A stretch of 64,000 nucleotides of DNA, from assembly GCA_043228905.1 (NCBI GenBank), contig JBHGNT010000005.1, positions 16,244,001 through 16,308,000 of the forward strand, in the 5' to 3' direction. Origin of the DNA: Azolla caroliniana (Eukaryota; Polypodiophyta). The number at the start of each line of letters is the position of its first letter. The first letter of the stretch is position 1. The translations under genes were made by a program, and so were the position numbers. Shown here piece by piece: positions 43,601-53,722 of the stretch. The notes under the pieces were generated by a model. The model saw only the letters and a list, made by a program, of their open reading frames with translations. It ran no database searches and was not told the origin of the DNA.

Positions 43601-46600
43601 ATGTTGGATTATAAGTCTGTGCGAGAAATAATAGAGAGTTGAAGCTTAGGCTATATGAAGATATAGTTCTAATGTACATAAGGTTTGGAAAGAAATATAG
43701 GCTTATGTTTGTTCTAGGTGATCGATTATATAACACAACAAAGTCGGCTTTTCCCACTCCTCGCAACTGCATATGCATATCGGTTTCTTGGGGAATGGAT
43801 GACATGGTTGTATGCGGATGTTATGAATCGCTTAGAGAACAAAGATTTCACAACTTTAGCTGAAGTACATGCCTGTACTGCAGGCTTGAAATCTGTAACA
43901 ACATCAACAACAGCTGTAAGTTCATATATATATATATATATATTCAATACATCGACTATACATACATACAGACATGGGCACACACATAATCACATGAATC
44001 CATACATGTGCACGATTGTGTTTCGATGCAACATCCCTGGATTCAGATCAGGTATTCATTGTGGTTTTGGAAAATCAGGATGCAATAGAAGAATGTAGAA
44101 AGCTTTGTGGAGGACATGGATACCTATGTGCTAGTGGGCTTCCAGAACTCTACGCTGCTTATGTACCTGCTTGCACATACGAGGGCGACAACATCATCCT
44201 TTTACTACAAGTGAGATTTTTGTGATGAAATGACTTAATAAAACTTGGAAAGAGTAGAAACATTGTGGAAGCAAATCCTTCGTTGGACAGGTTGCAAGAT
44301 TTCTGATGAAGACCGTTGCTCAATTAGCATCAGGGAAGAAACCGCCCTCTGGTACAGCTGCTTACCTGGCTAATGTGGAAACTTTGTCGACTGAAGATTG
44401 CAAAGTAACCAAAGGTATGGATTGACATGCCTCATATCTCTAACTATAAAAGGTTCTTGTTACCCTTTCGATTATTTGAAACTTTGTTTATGATTTCCAT
44501 GACTTCAAAATTTCTAGGAAGTGATTGGCTGGAACCAGCTGCACTGAGACATGCTTTTGAGGCACGGTCCGCTCGCCTTACAGTTCGTTGTGCTACTCAG
44601 GTTGCATCTGCGACGAGCCCTGAAGCAGGTTGTCCATGGCTTGTTATTTGAAATATAGAAAGACAGAAAGGAATATTAACATCTTTTAAAAGGCCAGAAT
44701 GGCCAATAAGGTCAAACAAGAGTTTACATTTTAAGTGTTATCTCGTATTTGAGAAAAACAAATCAAAATAAATAAATGTTAATGCTGAGTAAAAAAAGTA
44801 AATAAGATAAAAAGAGACTAAAGAATCTTGTTACTGGTAACATGTAAGATTCTCAAGTCAGATATATTGTAACTTTTGTCCTTGAAAGATCTCTAGCACA
44901 GGTCAATCCAAAATGGAGAGATCTCCGAAGCGAGGGAAGCACCTGCAATGGTGGGAGGTAATGGCCTTTAGCTGTCAATGACAATGGTGGCGAAATCGTG
45001 GTTCATGGGGCTGGGGCCTACGTGCATGAAAAATTGCTATTGCCCGATAGATTGTAACCCCTTTATTATGTTCTGGTCTGGAGCCGATTTCTGTAGCCCT
45101 TGATTGACTTGTAGCATGAGTAGGGGTGATGGGGCTAAAGAAAGTTGTGATTGTTCTTTGTTGATGAGCTTGTGTGACTGTACTGTTGTACTTCAACAAC
45201 TTTTCCCTGTGTCGCTTGATTTCTAGTAAGAAAAGTCCTTAGCATTTTTGACCCTCATGTTCCATGTTTAGTCAGTTGTTTTAATGACATTAGTGCTACC
45301 CTGAGCTCCCGAAGCTGTTATATACAGATCACTGATCATAATAACGCCTTGATGATTATAGGGGCTGCTCCCATTGGGGCACCGATGCTTTGCTCCTTAT
45401 CATGTGGGCAATCATTGAAACTAAAAGTTTCTCTAAATCTTTCCAGTTATTTGCCTTATTAAGACTGTTGCCACATTTCTACTCCATAGAGAAGAATTGG
45501 TGTCACAAGTTTATCAAATAGCGACAGTTTTGTTCCTAGTTCTTGGAACTTTTAATGTGCACATTGTCTTTTGAGAGTACCAAGGGCTGCATATGCATGG
45601 GAAAGTTGGCACAAGCAGCATTGTGTGAGAACCTAGGCCCCATAAATGTTACTGCTTGGTATGTATATGCCACCTTTTCCTCTCCAAAGAAGAATTCTGG
45701 TTTTGATCTTTTTATCCATGCTTGCATGGTGTTAAACACCATCACTTTAGTTTTATCCATGTTTATTGACAAACACTTGTGCACCCGTACGAAACACTTT
45801 TAAGGCATTTAGATGTCTTTGTAGTTCCTCCAAAGAGTCAGAAATCAGCACAATATCATCAGCATATTGTAACATGTGTATAGCTATACCCACTAGGCAT
45901 GTTTCCGAATCTTTCTATGTAGTATGATACCTCATTTACATAGAGACTGAAGAGAGTGGGTGATAGTGGGCCTCTTTGTTTTACTCAATTATGCTAGCCA
46001 CACCCTTTGACAAACCGTTGGGAGACCGCACATTCCCTAACATGGATTCATACAGTGCATCGATTCCCCATTGCATATCTATAGGGACACCAAAGCCTAC
46101 TAGCCATTGTGTAAGCCGAGCACGTGCCAGTGTGAAAGGCTTTTTGGAAATCCACAAAGCAGGAATAAATCCTCCTATTATGGGATCTTCCCTCCTCGAT
46201 AAGGGCTCGGAGGGTCAATATGTGATCCAAAGTTGTGAACCCCTTCCGAAAGCCTGCCTGTCCAGCTGAACGGCGGCCATTTCGCTACACCCATATACTC
46301 AACTCCAGGATTGAGCCAGAAAGTTTAGCCAAGTAATGGCCAATCATGATTGTCCTATAGTTTCTCGGAGTCTTGGGTCTCCACTCTTGAGGATTGGCAG
46401 AATGGTATGTTCTGTCCATCTAGTAGGGAAACCTTAACTCATAGCTCTATTAAATATGTGTTCTAGCAATGGGAGCAAGATGTCCTAGGTCTACATCCAG
46501 AGTACGTATATGCAGATGGTTGTCAAGGAACTAGTGGATCCTCCATATAATACCAGTTAATGCCTAGGATCCATGTCTAGACCATAGAAATGAAGGTGAG

Positions 46601-46721
46601 CCTAATTGATCCTAGATCTATGTCCAGGCCACAGCTATCATGACTATGGATGGTTGTCCATGAGCTAATACTTATGACTGGATTTGTAAGCCTAGAGTTT
46701 CTTGCTTTATGAATGAATGAA

Positions 46722-46752
<31 letters not shown>

Positions 46753-47625
46753 AAAGAAACTAAGTACCTAAATAGAAAAATAATAAATAACTTCATGGTT
46801 GTGAATTTTATATCTAGAAAAATTAACATTTGGGGATTGGCAGGATTTGCTGAGTTGTCCTCAGAGCTGATTAATGCAGCCCGGGCACATTGTGAGCTGA
46901 TCATAGTCACAAAGTAGGTACAATGCGATTGTTGATATGGTACGATGTATTCTTTTATCTTAAGGGGGTGGGTGATATCCTTCTCGGTTTTAGGTTCTTG
47001 GAGGCTCTGAAGAGAGACATATCAGGAAGAGGGGTTGAAAGGCAGCTCCAACTTTTGTGCAACACGTATGCACTGTCGTTGGTAGATTCCCATGCTGGAG
47101 ACTTTCTTTTGACAGGGTATCTAACTAGTGAACAAGTTGATCTAGCAAAATGTCAACTAAGGAACCTTTTTGCTCAGGTGTGTTCACAATGTTCAATATA
47201 TACATATAGAATGAGAACTTTCTGCAAACATTTATAGCCTTATGAAAGCAAATATCAAGTGTTGGTGAATCTTTATGTTTCACACCATAAGATTCTGATA
47301 TAAATAAGAAAAATGGATTACAGAAAAGATTATTAACTTGAGTATGTACTTATGTCTACAATTTATATTGTCTCATATTCGCGTACAAATTTCATTGTTA
47401 ATGATTCAGATACGTCCAAATGCGGTATCATTGGTTGATTCCTTCGACTATACAGATCACTACCTAGGCTCTGCCTTAGGTCGCTATGATGGCAATGTTT
47501 ATAGCACATTGTACAAGGAGGCTTGGAAGGATCCCTTGAATGAACTGCCTGTCACGGAAGGTTACAATGAGTTCATTAGGCCAATATTAATGAAAGGGCT
47601 CCAACTTTCTCAATCTAGAATGTGA
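40613..47625 (+). CDS. ACX1: Peroxisomal acyl-CoA oxidase, ACX1-type (14 exons, 667 aa)
   Basis: Catalyses the first step of peroxisomal beta-oxidation (acyl-CoA to trans-2-enoyl-CoA, giving H2O2), used in lipid breakdown and jasmonate synthesis in plants. Coding exons: 40613-40750, 41734-41842, 41921-41982, 42066-42275, 42580-42667, 42760-42922, 43207-43405, 43718-43915, 44079-44210, 44291-44414, 44518-44628, 46844-46913, 46994-47177, 47410-47625. All introns are GT-AG and phases join to one 2004-nt frame. Visible motifs: [11 protein letters not shown] near residue 25, [15 protein letters not shown] (134-148, FAD/acyl-CoA site), and CTYEGDN with the catalytic Glu at 424, the same number as in Arabidopsis ACX1. 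The protein ends SRM, a peroxisome targeting signal type 1. Length equals the family norm (~664). The Met at 40613 aligns with the family start. At the exon 5/6 junction the codon is Ala where Gly is usual. Only single-copy-type host gene in the window. Confidence 0.95.
42387..42482 (+). other. Duplicated intron end plus exon-5 start (decoy 3' splice site)
   Basis: Matches 42510-42597: GTGAA(C/T)AT..., TTCTATGATCTATCATTA, TATGAACAGTG(A/G)TGGCCTGGGG. The first copy has a usable-looking ATGAACAG acceptor, but its exon start reads TGA TGG CCT and lacks one G, so using it would give an immediate stop. Confidence 0.8.
44629..46843 (+). other. Largest ACX intron (intron 11), holding a LINE scrap
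   Basis: 2.2 kb, donor after GAAGCAG and acceptor TTGGCAG. Contains minus-strand LINE sequence (about 45400-46480) and an (AATA)n tract at 46714-46750. The other introns are about 75-980 bp. Confidence 0.85.
45400..46480 (-). pseudogene. LINE reverse-transcriptase fragment in ACX intron
   Basis: Minus frames in order: [20 protein letters not shown] followed by [12 protein letters not shown] (46230-46110), then [12 protein letters not shown] (about 45875-45845, the YADD active site intact), then [15 protein letters not shown] (about 45770-45730). These are the standard successive RT motifs of plant/animal LINEs. Frameshifts between motifs; inactive. Antisense to the host gene. Confidence 0.85.
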
Positions 47626-50061
47626 AAGAATGACACCCTTACATTACTTGTGTAAATCAAAAATCCTTTCTACTTGGATGGGACTAATAATTTTACCTCA
47701 AGATTAAAGCTTGGAAAAGGTGGATAGTCAAATGAAATAGTGTCATTATTATTAAATGTGAATGCTGATGTCATTTTTATATTTCGTTATTAGCTTGGAA
47801 AAGGTGGATATAAGCTTATTTTTATACTTCGTTATTATTAAATGTGAATGCTGATGTTGAAAAAATAGTGTCATTCTCTTGTGTTGAGCTACATGCTTTT
47901 CGTTGCGAGTTGTTTGGCTATGGAACCATGCAACACTAATGATGTGTCTTGATGGCACGATCTTTTGGGATTCGTCATGATTCATGAGAATTTGGATCAA
48001 ACAGCTTCAAGACATGATTCTATGTTTTGCATACTTCGAAGGATCCTTTTGACAGGCCATAATCATAAGCAAGGTACTCTTCTTGCGGATTCACATCAAC
48101 ATGCATTGTCTTATTCCCTGTTTTGCTAGACCATACAAAGTGGCATGTTTTCTTTTGTGAGAACCTTTCCAACATCATATTGAAATATTCGAAGGGATTC
48201 TGAGCCAATATAGAAATTTAGGAACAGTGTGAAGAATCACACTATTAGAGAACTTCTTAAAGGTAGTGTTAAATTGGATTATTTTCAATTAACAACCTTT
48301 TGTCATTATTTCTAAAAGCATATGAAACAATATGTACACAAATGGACAAGTTCATTTTTGACTCTCGTGAATGATTTATCTCTATTTTGATAGCACAAGC
48401 TCAAAATTGTTATGATAATGCTAAAGGATTGGTACTTGTCATTTTCATCACGCTTATAGAAGAGATAAGTGTTAGAGAATGGTATGTACATGGCTGTAAA
48501 ACTTTGCCAAATGTATGTACATGGAATATGTAAATTGTAGCACATTTGATTTGTGAGGTTTGGTTCAATAATCTTTTCCGAGCATAAGAAGAACATAAAC
48601 TGCTCCTATTTTGTCCACATATGAAGGCACTAATGGTGCAGTTGCTACAATTGGACAATCCCCTAAAATTCAACAACAAAGATGGGATTCTTGTGATGCA
48701 TAAGCATTAGCTCTTATAGCTCTTTCTTAAAAAGGTTTGTCATTTCATCATATAGTAAATATTCAGTTACGTTTGTCCGATTAAGTGCGCCATTCTATTG
48801 GTTGTGTTTTTTCTATAGGCCAAAATCCAAATAAAAATATTTACACTCTGTCATGAGAAAATTGATGGAATTATATTCACTCCTAGTTACAATACTTTCC
48901 TGGGACCAAAAAATAGCTACCATACTTCACTAAAACTCCAACAATTCTCTTTGGAACAAAAGATTGAACCTTGAAAGTTTGTACACCGAAGGTAGACTTC
49001 CCAATATTTCTAACAAGCTATAACTCACTACATTTAGGGAACTTTGTGTGTGTCAACTTCCTTGCACAAAACAAACTAATACTATCCAAACAGACAACTT
49101 GCATCTATATCTATGTTTCAAACATATACAATTTTGAATATATAGAATTTAGGCTAGAGGGCTTTCGATGTCAATGTACTAAAAAATAATGAACATTTTA
49201 AAACTCTAATTATACTCAAATTAAGGCTTACAAGAGTAGAAACATGATGAGGTATATTAAACCAAGTGAGGGTGTTCAAACCTAGATTATGCATTCCCAA
49301 TGAGAGCCTATAAAATACCCAAAAACTCCGAGAGATATAACACTCTACAATGCTCTACTTATATTGTGCTCCAAAAAAGTTTGTGGAATTTGATTTCAAA
49401 AGTTGCTTCGAACTTCCCCCATACTTGAGCTTGCTAGAGTTCTAATGAAAATTCCATCAAATCAAATTGAAACCATGTTCCAAACATTCAAAAACAATGA
49501 TATCATCAACAAAAATCAGATTTTTAAGTAGTTCTCTATTTCACACAAAAAACATGTAAGGTCATTTGCCTACTTTTAGCTATACACTTCGAAATAATGG
49601 AATAATTTGCCTCTTGAATGATTCTATGAGCACTCAATAAAGCTGATTTTACTTTCTTTGCTTTTTCTAGATCTAAATAAGTTGTTGTCATGATCAAATT
49701 GAGCATGAGTTCACTATAAATGACATGTTGCAACACTTCAAGAATAACCACATCTTCCTGTTGAGAATCAAACTCAACTTCCCTAGTGTGGGAACACACC
49801 TTAGGAGCATCCAAGTGTGTGAATACCCCACCACTTTGTATCATAACTAGTGTGTCATAGAAGTTAATTCTTATGACATATAGTTAGTAGGCAGTTGAGA
49901 CATCACCTCTTTCTTAAGTGGTAGCAGTAGTGAGAGCGTATAGAGAGAAGGTGACTACATAAGCACCTTCTCCTCTTCTTTGTAAAAGTGTTGTTGGTCA
50001 TTCTTGTTAATATACAATTTTCTAGTTTTATGTATACTTGTGTTTCTCACTCTCTCTCTCT

Positions 50062-50098
<37 letters not shown>

Positions 50099-50454
50099 CA
50101 CTTCCGCTGCACAAAATCGTTTCCGATTCTTTACACTTCCCTTAAACCTCCATGCATATGTTGCATATCAACAAGCTCATAATTTGGATTTACGTTTTCA
50201 TCATATGCAAGTGGTTCATTGGCATTGGAAGCTTGTGCTATAACTTCATTAATCTCTTCAAGGAGATTTTAATAAAGTTTTCTTTATTGATTTGCATCTA
50301 TATTGACACATTCCATGATTTCATCTCAAATTTAATCTACATTGTGTGCATTTTCAAACAAATTGCAGTTACATAACAAAGCAACAAGATCATTAATGCA
50401 TTCATCTAATAATGAGATTGATAACATCTAACAAATGTGTTGACTTTCAAAACA
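47626..50454. other. AT-rich intergenic region downstream of ACX
   Basis: Presumed ACX 3' UTR just after 47625. A local duplication lies at about 47704-47870 (AGCTTGGAAAAGGTGGATA and TTATTAAATGTGAATGCTGATGT occur twice). Minus frames at 48020-48208 and 49536-49844 are open but I recognise no family. A (CA)n microsatellite is at 50065-50096. Confidence 0.6.
50065..50096. repeat. (CA)n microsatellite
   Basis: About 16 CA repeats preceded by a CT run. Confidence 0.95.
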
Positions 50455-50730
50455 CTAAACCAATAGAAGCTCAATGTATCTTGGAATTAATAAAAAAGAA
50501 AAACATGTTTCATCCATATTGTAAACCGATCTAGGATCATACTTATTGACTATTGCATAGAGCCTTTCCAAAGAGGCCAACAATTCAGGGTTATTTTGAT
50601 CAATTGCCCCCCCTTCACCATACAAACTCACACTATTCAAACATTTGTGATGACAAATTTTCTAGAACAACCCTAAGTTTCCTTTAAATCATCACCAGAA
50701 ATATTCATTTGTGTAGTCAATCATCAAGCC
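50455..50730 (-). pseudogene. pogo/Tigger-like DDE transposase fragment
   Basis: The minus frame contains KYDPRSVYNMDETCF (about 50545-50500), which matches the first catalytic Asp region of pogo/Tigger (CENP-B-like) transposases (typically N.DETG). Upstream HGEGG-like SLYGEGGAIDQ also fits. The Gly after DET is Cys. Only one catalytic motif remains. Confidence 0.65.
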
Positions 50731-50814
50731 TTCATCTAATAACTAAATTATAGAATCAAGAAAATTAAAGTGTTTCGATTCAATGGTGACCTTAGCATTA
50801 TGTAAGAGGATTCT

Positions 50815-51075
50815 TAAGGTTCAACAATCCCATACATCATGGTTCCTTCAGAAGGCATTATTAAAGGAGTTTGAAGATAAGGGTGTGACAAGAACAAGTA
50901 AATCCGAGTTTGACAAATGGCTTGCAACCAAGAAAACCTTGAAAGTGCTATGATGAGATTCCTTGAGTTTCAATGTCGCTTCACTCAACTATCGGGACAA
51001 GCTCAAAGATTGGTGGGGGTGAACAAGGTGCCAATGTTCTTGAAGTCTGTTGATCATGATTGTAAAAAGAATAGC
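50815..51075 (+). pseudogene. gag: Gag fragment related to the gag-only element
   Basis: Plus frames give KSEFDKWLATKKTLKVL and RFLEFQCRFTQLSGQAQRLV, then NKVPMFLKSVDHDC. These match KFDEWVASEKTHRSATQAF, LEFEHRLAQLSEREQRLVG and DKVLMFVKSIDRKER of the 9000-11027 protein in order. One frameshift near 50950. Confidence 0.75.
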
Positions 51076-51094
51076 ATATGCAGAAGCTAATATA

Positions 51095-51490
51095 GAACCA
51101 TAGCTGGCTAGCCGGACAACAGAAGACAGTTAGGTAAAACACAGAAGATGGATAATACATAGTATGTGGAGAGAGAGAGAGCATGCAACAAAATTATATT
51201 AAAAAATAATAACACTCTATACAAGATGATGTGCTCACTGAGCACCTTTTATACAAGTCCTCCAAAGGACTGACACAAGTACTGACTAGTACTTCAATGC
51301 TCATAAAAGAGCTACTGACACTAACCACCTAAAATATTCCTATTACTAAAAATAGGAATATAGGCCATAACGGCTTGCCAGCTTCTTCAACCGCTCAAGC
51401 ATTCTGCTTCTCCAACCGATCCTCCTACCTGACTTGATTGCTATGGGCATGCCCATATCCCGTGGTAAGTTTTACCGTAGTATTCTATAC
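51095..51490. repeat. LTR fragment related to copia-5 LTR
   Basis: Shares AATAACACTCTATACA, TTTTATACAAGTCCT, GTACTGA.AGTACTTCAATG with 24470-24600. Cut on the right by the element at 51495. Confidence 0.7.
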
Positions 51491-51494
51491 ACAT

Positions 51495-52210
51495 TGTCGT
51501 GCCTTTTGGCTCCGGATCATTGCGTGAGTTGGGTGGGAACCACTGAGGTTTTGGACTAGGAGAAAAGAAAATTCTAAGGCAATTAAGAATATGAAATATA
51601 TTGTAAGAAAGAAAGATATGAAAAACTCGTGAATCCCACGAGTATAGTGTATTAGTGAGTACTCAGATTAAGAGAGAAAAATAGTTAGCAAATTCATGAA
51701 TCCCACGAATATATTATATTAATCAACCCTTGTAAAATAATCAACAACACCATACATCTTTCTCTCCTCCTTATATAAAGATGGAAGAGGCTAAGCATAG
51801 CTTCATGCTTTTTCTAAAGTGTTCATGCACAATAAATGTGCATGAGTTGCTTTTTACACTATGCTTTTATTTCCTAAATATAGTGCTCATGCTCGCTAGA
51901 TGTGCACGAGTAATATTTTATTGGTTTACATTTTTCTTATAAATAAAGTATTCACGCACTCTAAAAATGCATGACTTACCTTTTTAATAAAGGTAGGCGT
52001 AAATAAAGGTCTTATAGGTATTAAATCTATATTTAGAATACTAAGGATAAGTTAGTACAATGGTAAGGTTGGGGTTTGTCTACAGGGAGGTATAGGGTTT
52101 GAATCTTGCCCTATGCATGTAATAAATATTTTATTTTATTTATTATACGTACTTTAAATCAGATATAGTATTTTACATATTTCACGTAGTGTGTGATTCA
52201 CACTACAACA
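51495..52210 (-). repeat. 3' LTR of the integrase-bearing relative
   Basis: 716 bp. TATA-like TTATATAA at 51771-51778 (reads TTATATAAGG on minus), inverted repeat CATGCAC...GTGCATG at 51824-51844 and two degenerate ones (about 51885-51910, 51952-51975), and a tRNA-like block at 52053-52106. Confidence 0.88.
52053..52106 (+). other. tRNA-like module (A-box/B-box) in LTR
   Basis: A-box-like TAGTACAATGG at 52053 and B-box-like GGTTTGAATC at 52096, 43 nt apart, antisense to the element. Confidence 0.6.
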
Positions 52211-52266
52211 CTCGCCCCCTCCGAACTCGCACATCCTCCGGTATGTGCCGAAGTCCCCGATGCTTG

Positions 52267-53116
52267 CTATTCACCTTCATCCGAAGCTTCCTCCGATTCT
52301 CTCCTTAAGTTGACTATGAGTTGTAATCCACTTTCTTCACTTTCCGCATCATCGCGATCTTCGTTCGATTGCTCCTCCTTGTCGGTCTTGTCTAGGATCA
52401 CATAGGGTTCTTCATCAGTCCACTTCTTGAAAATCTTCACCCGTTTCCCAGCTATAGGCACTCGAAGCATTGTTCCATCCAACTCGCATAGTCGGTAAGT
52501 TCCGTTGTTGAAAACTTTCCGAACCTCGTATGGCCCGAACCACCTTTTCGCGAACTTCCGCATCGTTGTATGTTGATGATCCAAACTACTGTCGTAGATA
52601 ATCACCCAATCTCCTTCTTCAATCTTCCGCGGTTGTAGTCGGTGCTTTGTGTCGAACCGGCTTTTATTCCGGAATCGCGCTTCTTGTTGTCGGCGTATTG
52701 CTTACGCCATGCCATGTCTTCCGGTCTTCCCTCTAGTTGTCGTATCTGGACCGCTAGTAGTTCTTCCCGGCTCATCTCTTCCTTCCATGGTAGCACTGTC
52801 CATGTCGTGATCGCGGTTTCCGTTGGCATTACCGGTGCTTGTCCGGTCATGAGTTCTGCCGGCATGTAACCGGTTACGGAGCTATGCGTCGTCCGATCCA
52901 CCCATAGTGCATACGGAAGCATCTGCGGCCAATCCTTCACCCTTCCATCACATGCCTTCGCAAGTGCTTTGACGATCGGACTATGTCCTCGTTCGATCTT
53001 CCCGTTGGCTTCCGGATTGTATGCCATTGTCAGTGTTAACTGAACTCCATGTTTGGCGAAGAATCCCCTAACTTTGTCAGAGTCAAGTTCTCCCCGATCC
53101 GCAATCACTTGTCCTA
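52267..53116 (-). pseudogene. pol: Gypsy integrase, catalytic core to C-terminus
   Basis: Minus frame 53108-52602 begins IADRGELDSDKVRGFFAKHG (second catalytic Asp region) and has MAYNPEANGKIERGH, where the catalytic Glu lies. The 52605-52267 frame has KFAKRWFGPYEVRKVFNNGT and LCELDGTMLRVPIAGKRVKI, the typical gypsy integrase C-terminal fold. The two frames overlap by a few bases, so one small frameshift separates them. The N-terminal part is missing because gypsy-2 cut it. Confidence 0.88.
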
Positions 53117-53118
53117 TG

Positions 53119-53680
53119 TGTTAACCGTTCTGTTGGAAACACATTCGATATGCCTACAAGCTATCGATATCAAGGGAAGTGTAACGTGAAGACTTGTGCA
53201 TGGAGGTGTCGTTAGGGGAAGAACACGGAGAGCATACCCGGAATAGAGCCCGGGTTGTATACGTAGTTGAGACCTTAGAAATGACGGCACACAGATGAAA
53301 CAACAAGAGCTAATAGATATATATTACTGCAACAGTTAGCGATGATTACAAAAACACGGCCCACAGCCGGTAGCCTTACAAAGCTCTTATATCTATAAAA
53401 ACGACCTCGCCTAGGCTCTCGATATCTCTCCCCTGATGAGGTACGCAGACCTCGGTTTATATACTTCTTTTCCTTCATACAACGCCGAGCGGTCGGCTGA
53501 CTATGAGGCTCGAAACTCGGCGTTTACCTAACTCTCCCTTACCTACTCGCCTTACCTCCGGCGTATTACATTTAACTAATTTTTATTTTTGGCCTACGGA
53601 CAACACCTGGCACACCCGTGGGACAGGACTTTGTCCGTCGGATCCACGGTTTCCCATGGATTTGGCAAAACAACACGAAT
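53119..53680 (-). repeat. 3' LTR of gypsy-2 (right boundary approximate)
   Basis: Shares GGACAACACCTGGCAC and GTGGGACAG with the complement of the gypsy-1 LTR. The left end is TGTTAACCG; the right end probably lies near AATTACAAAAAATTGG at about 53677-53692. Confidence 0.7.
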
Positions 53681-53722
53681 TACAAAAAATTGGCCGTTCC
53701 TACGAGGGTTGATAGGTTGGTT

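Larger units (their letters stand above)
51495..53118 (-). mobile_element. 3' part of an integrase-bearing gypsy element, relative of the gag-only element
   Basis: The LTR 51495-52210 (TGTCGTGCC...CACTACAACA) is homologous to the gag-only LTRs. The adjoining interior starts with the same words as the gag-only interior (CTCGCCCCCTCCGAAC, CGCACATCCTCCGGTATGTG) but encodes integrase. The right side is cut by the gypsy-2 LTR at 53119. The left flank ACAT fits the family's 4-bp sites. Confidence 0.88.

Noticed and set aside
49536-49844. Minus-strand 102-aa ORF downstream of ACX
   Set aside because: Open but without recognisable domain, start context or conservation evidence.
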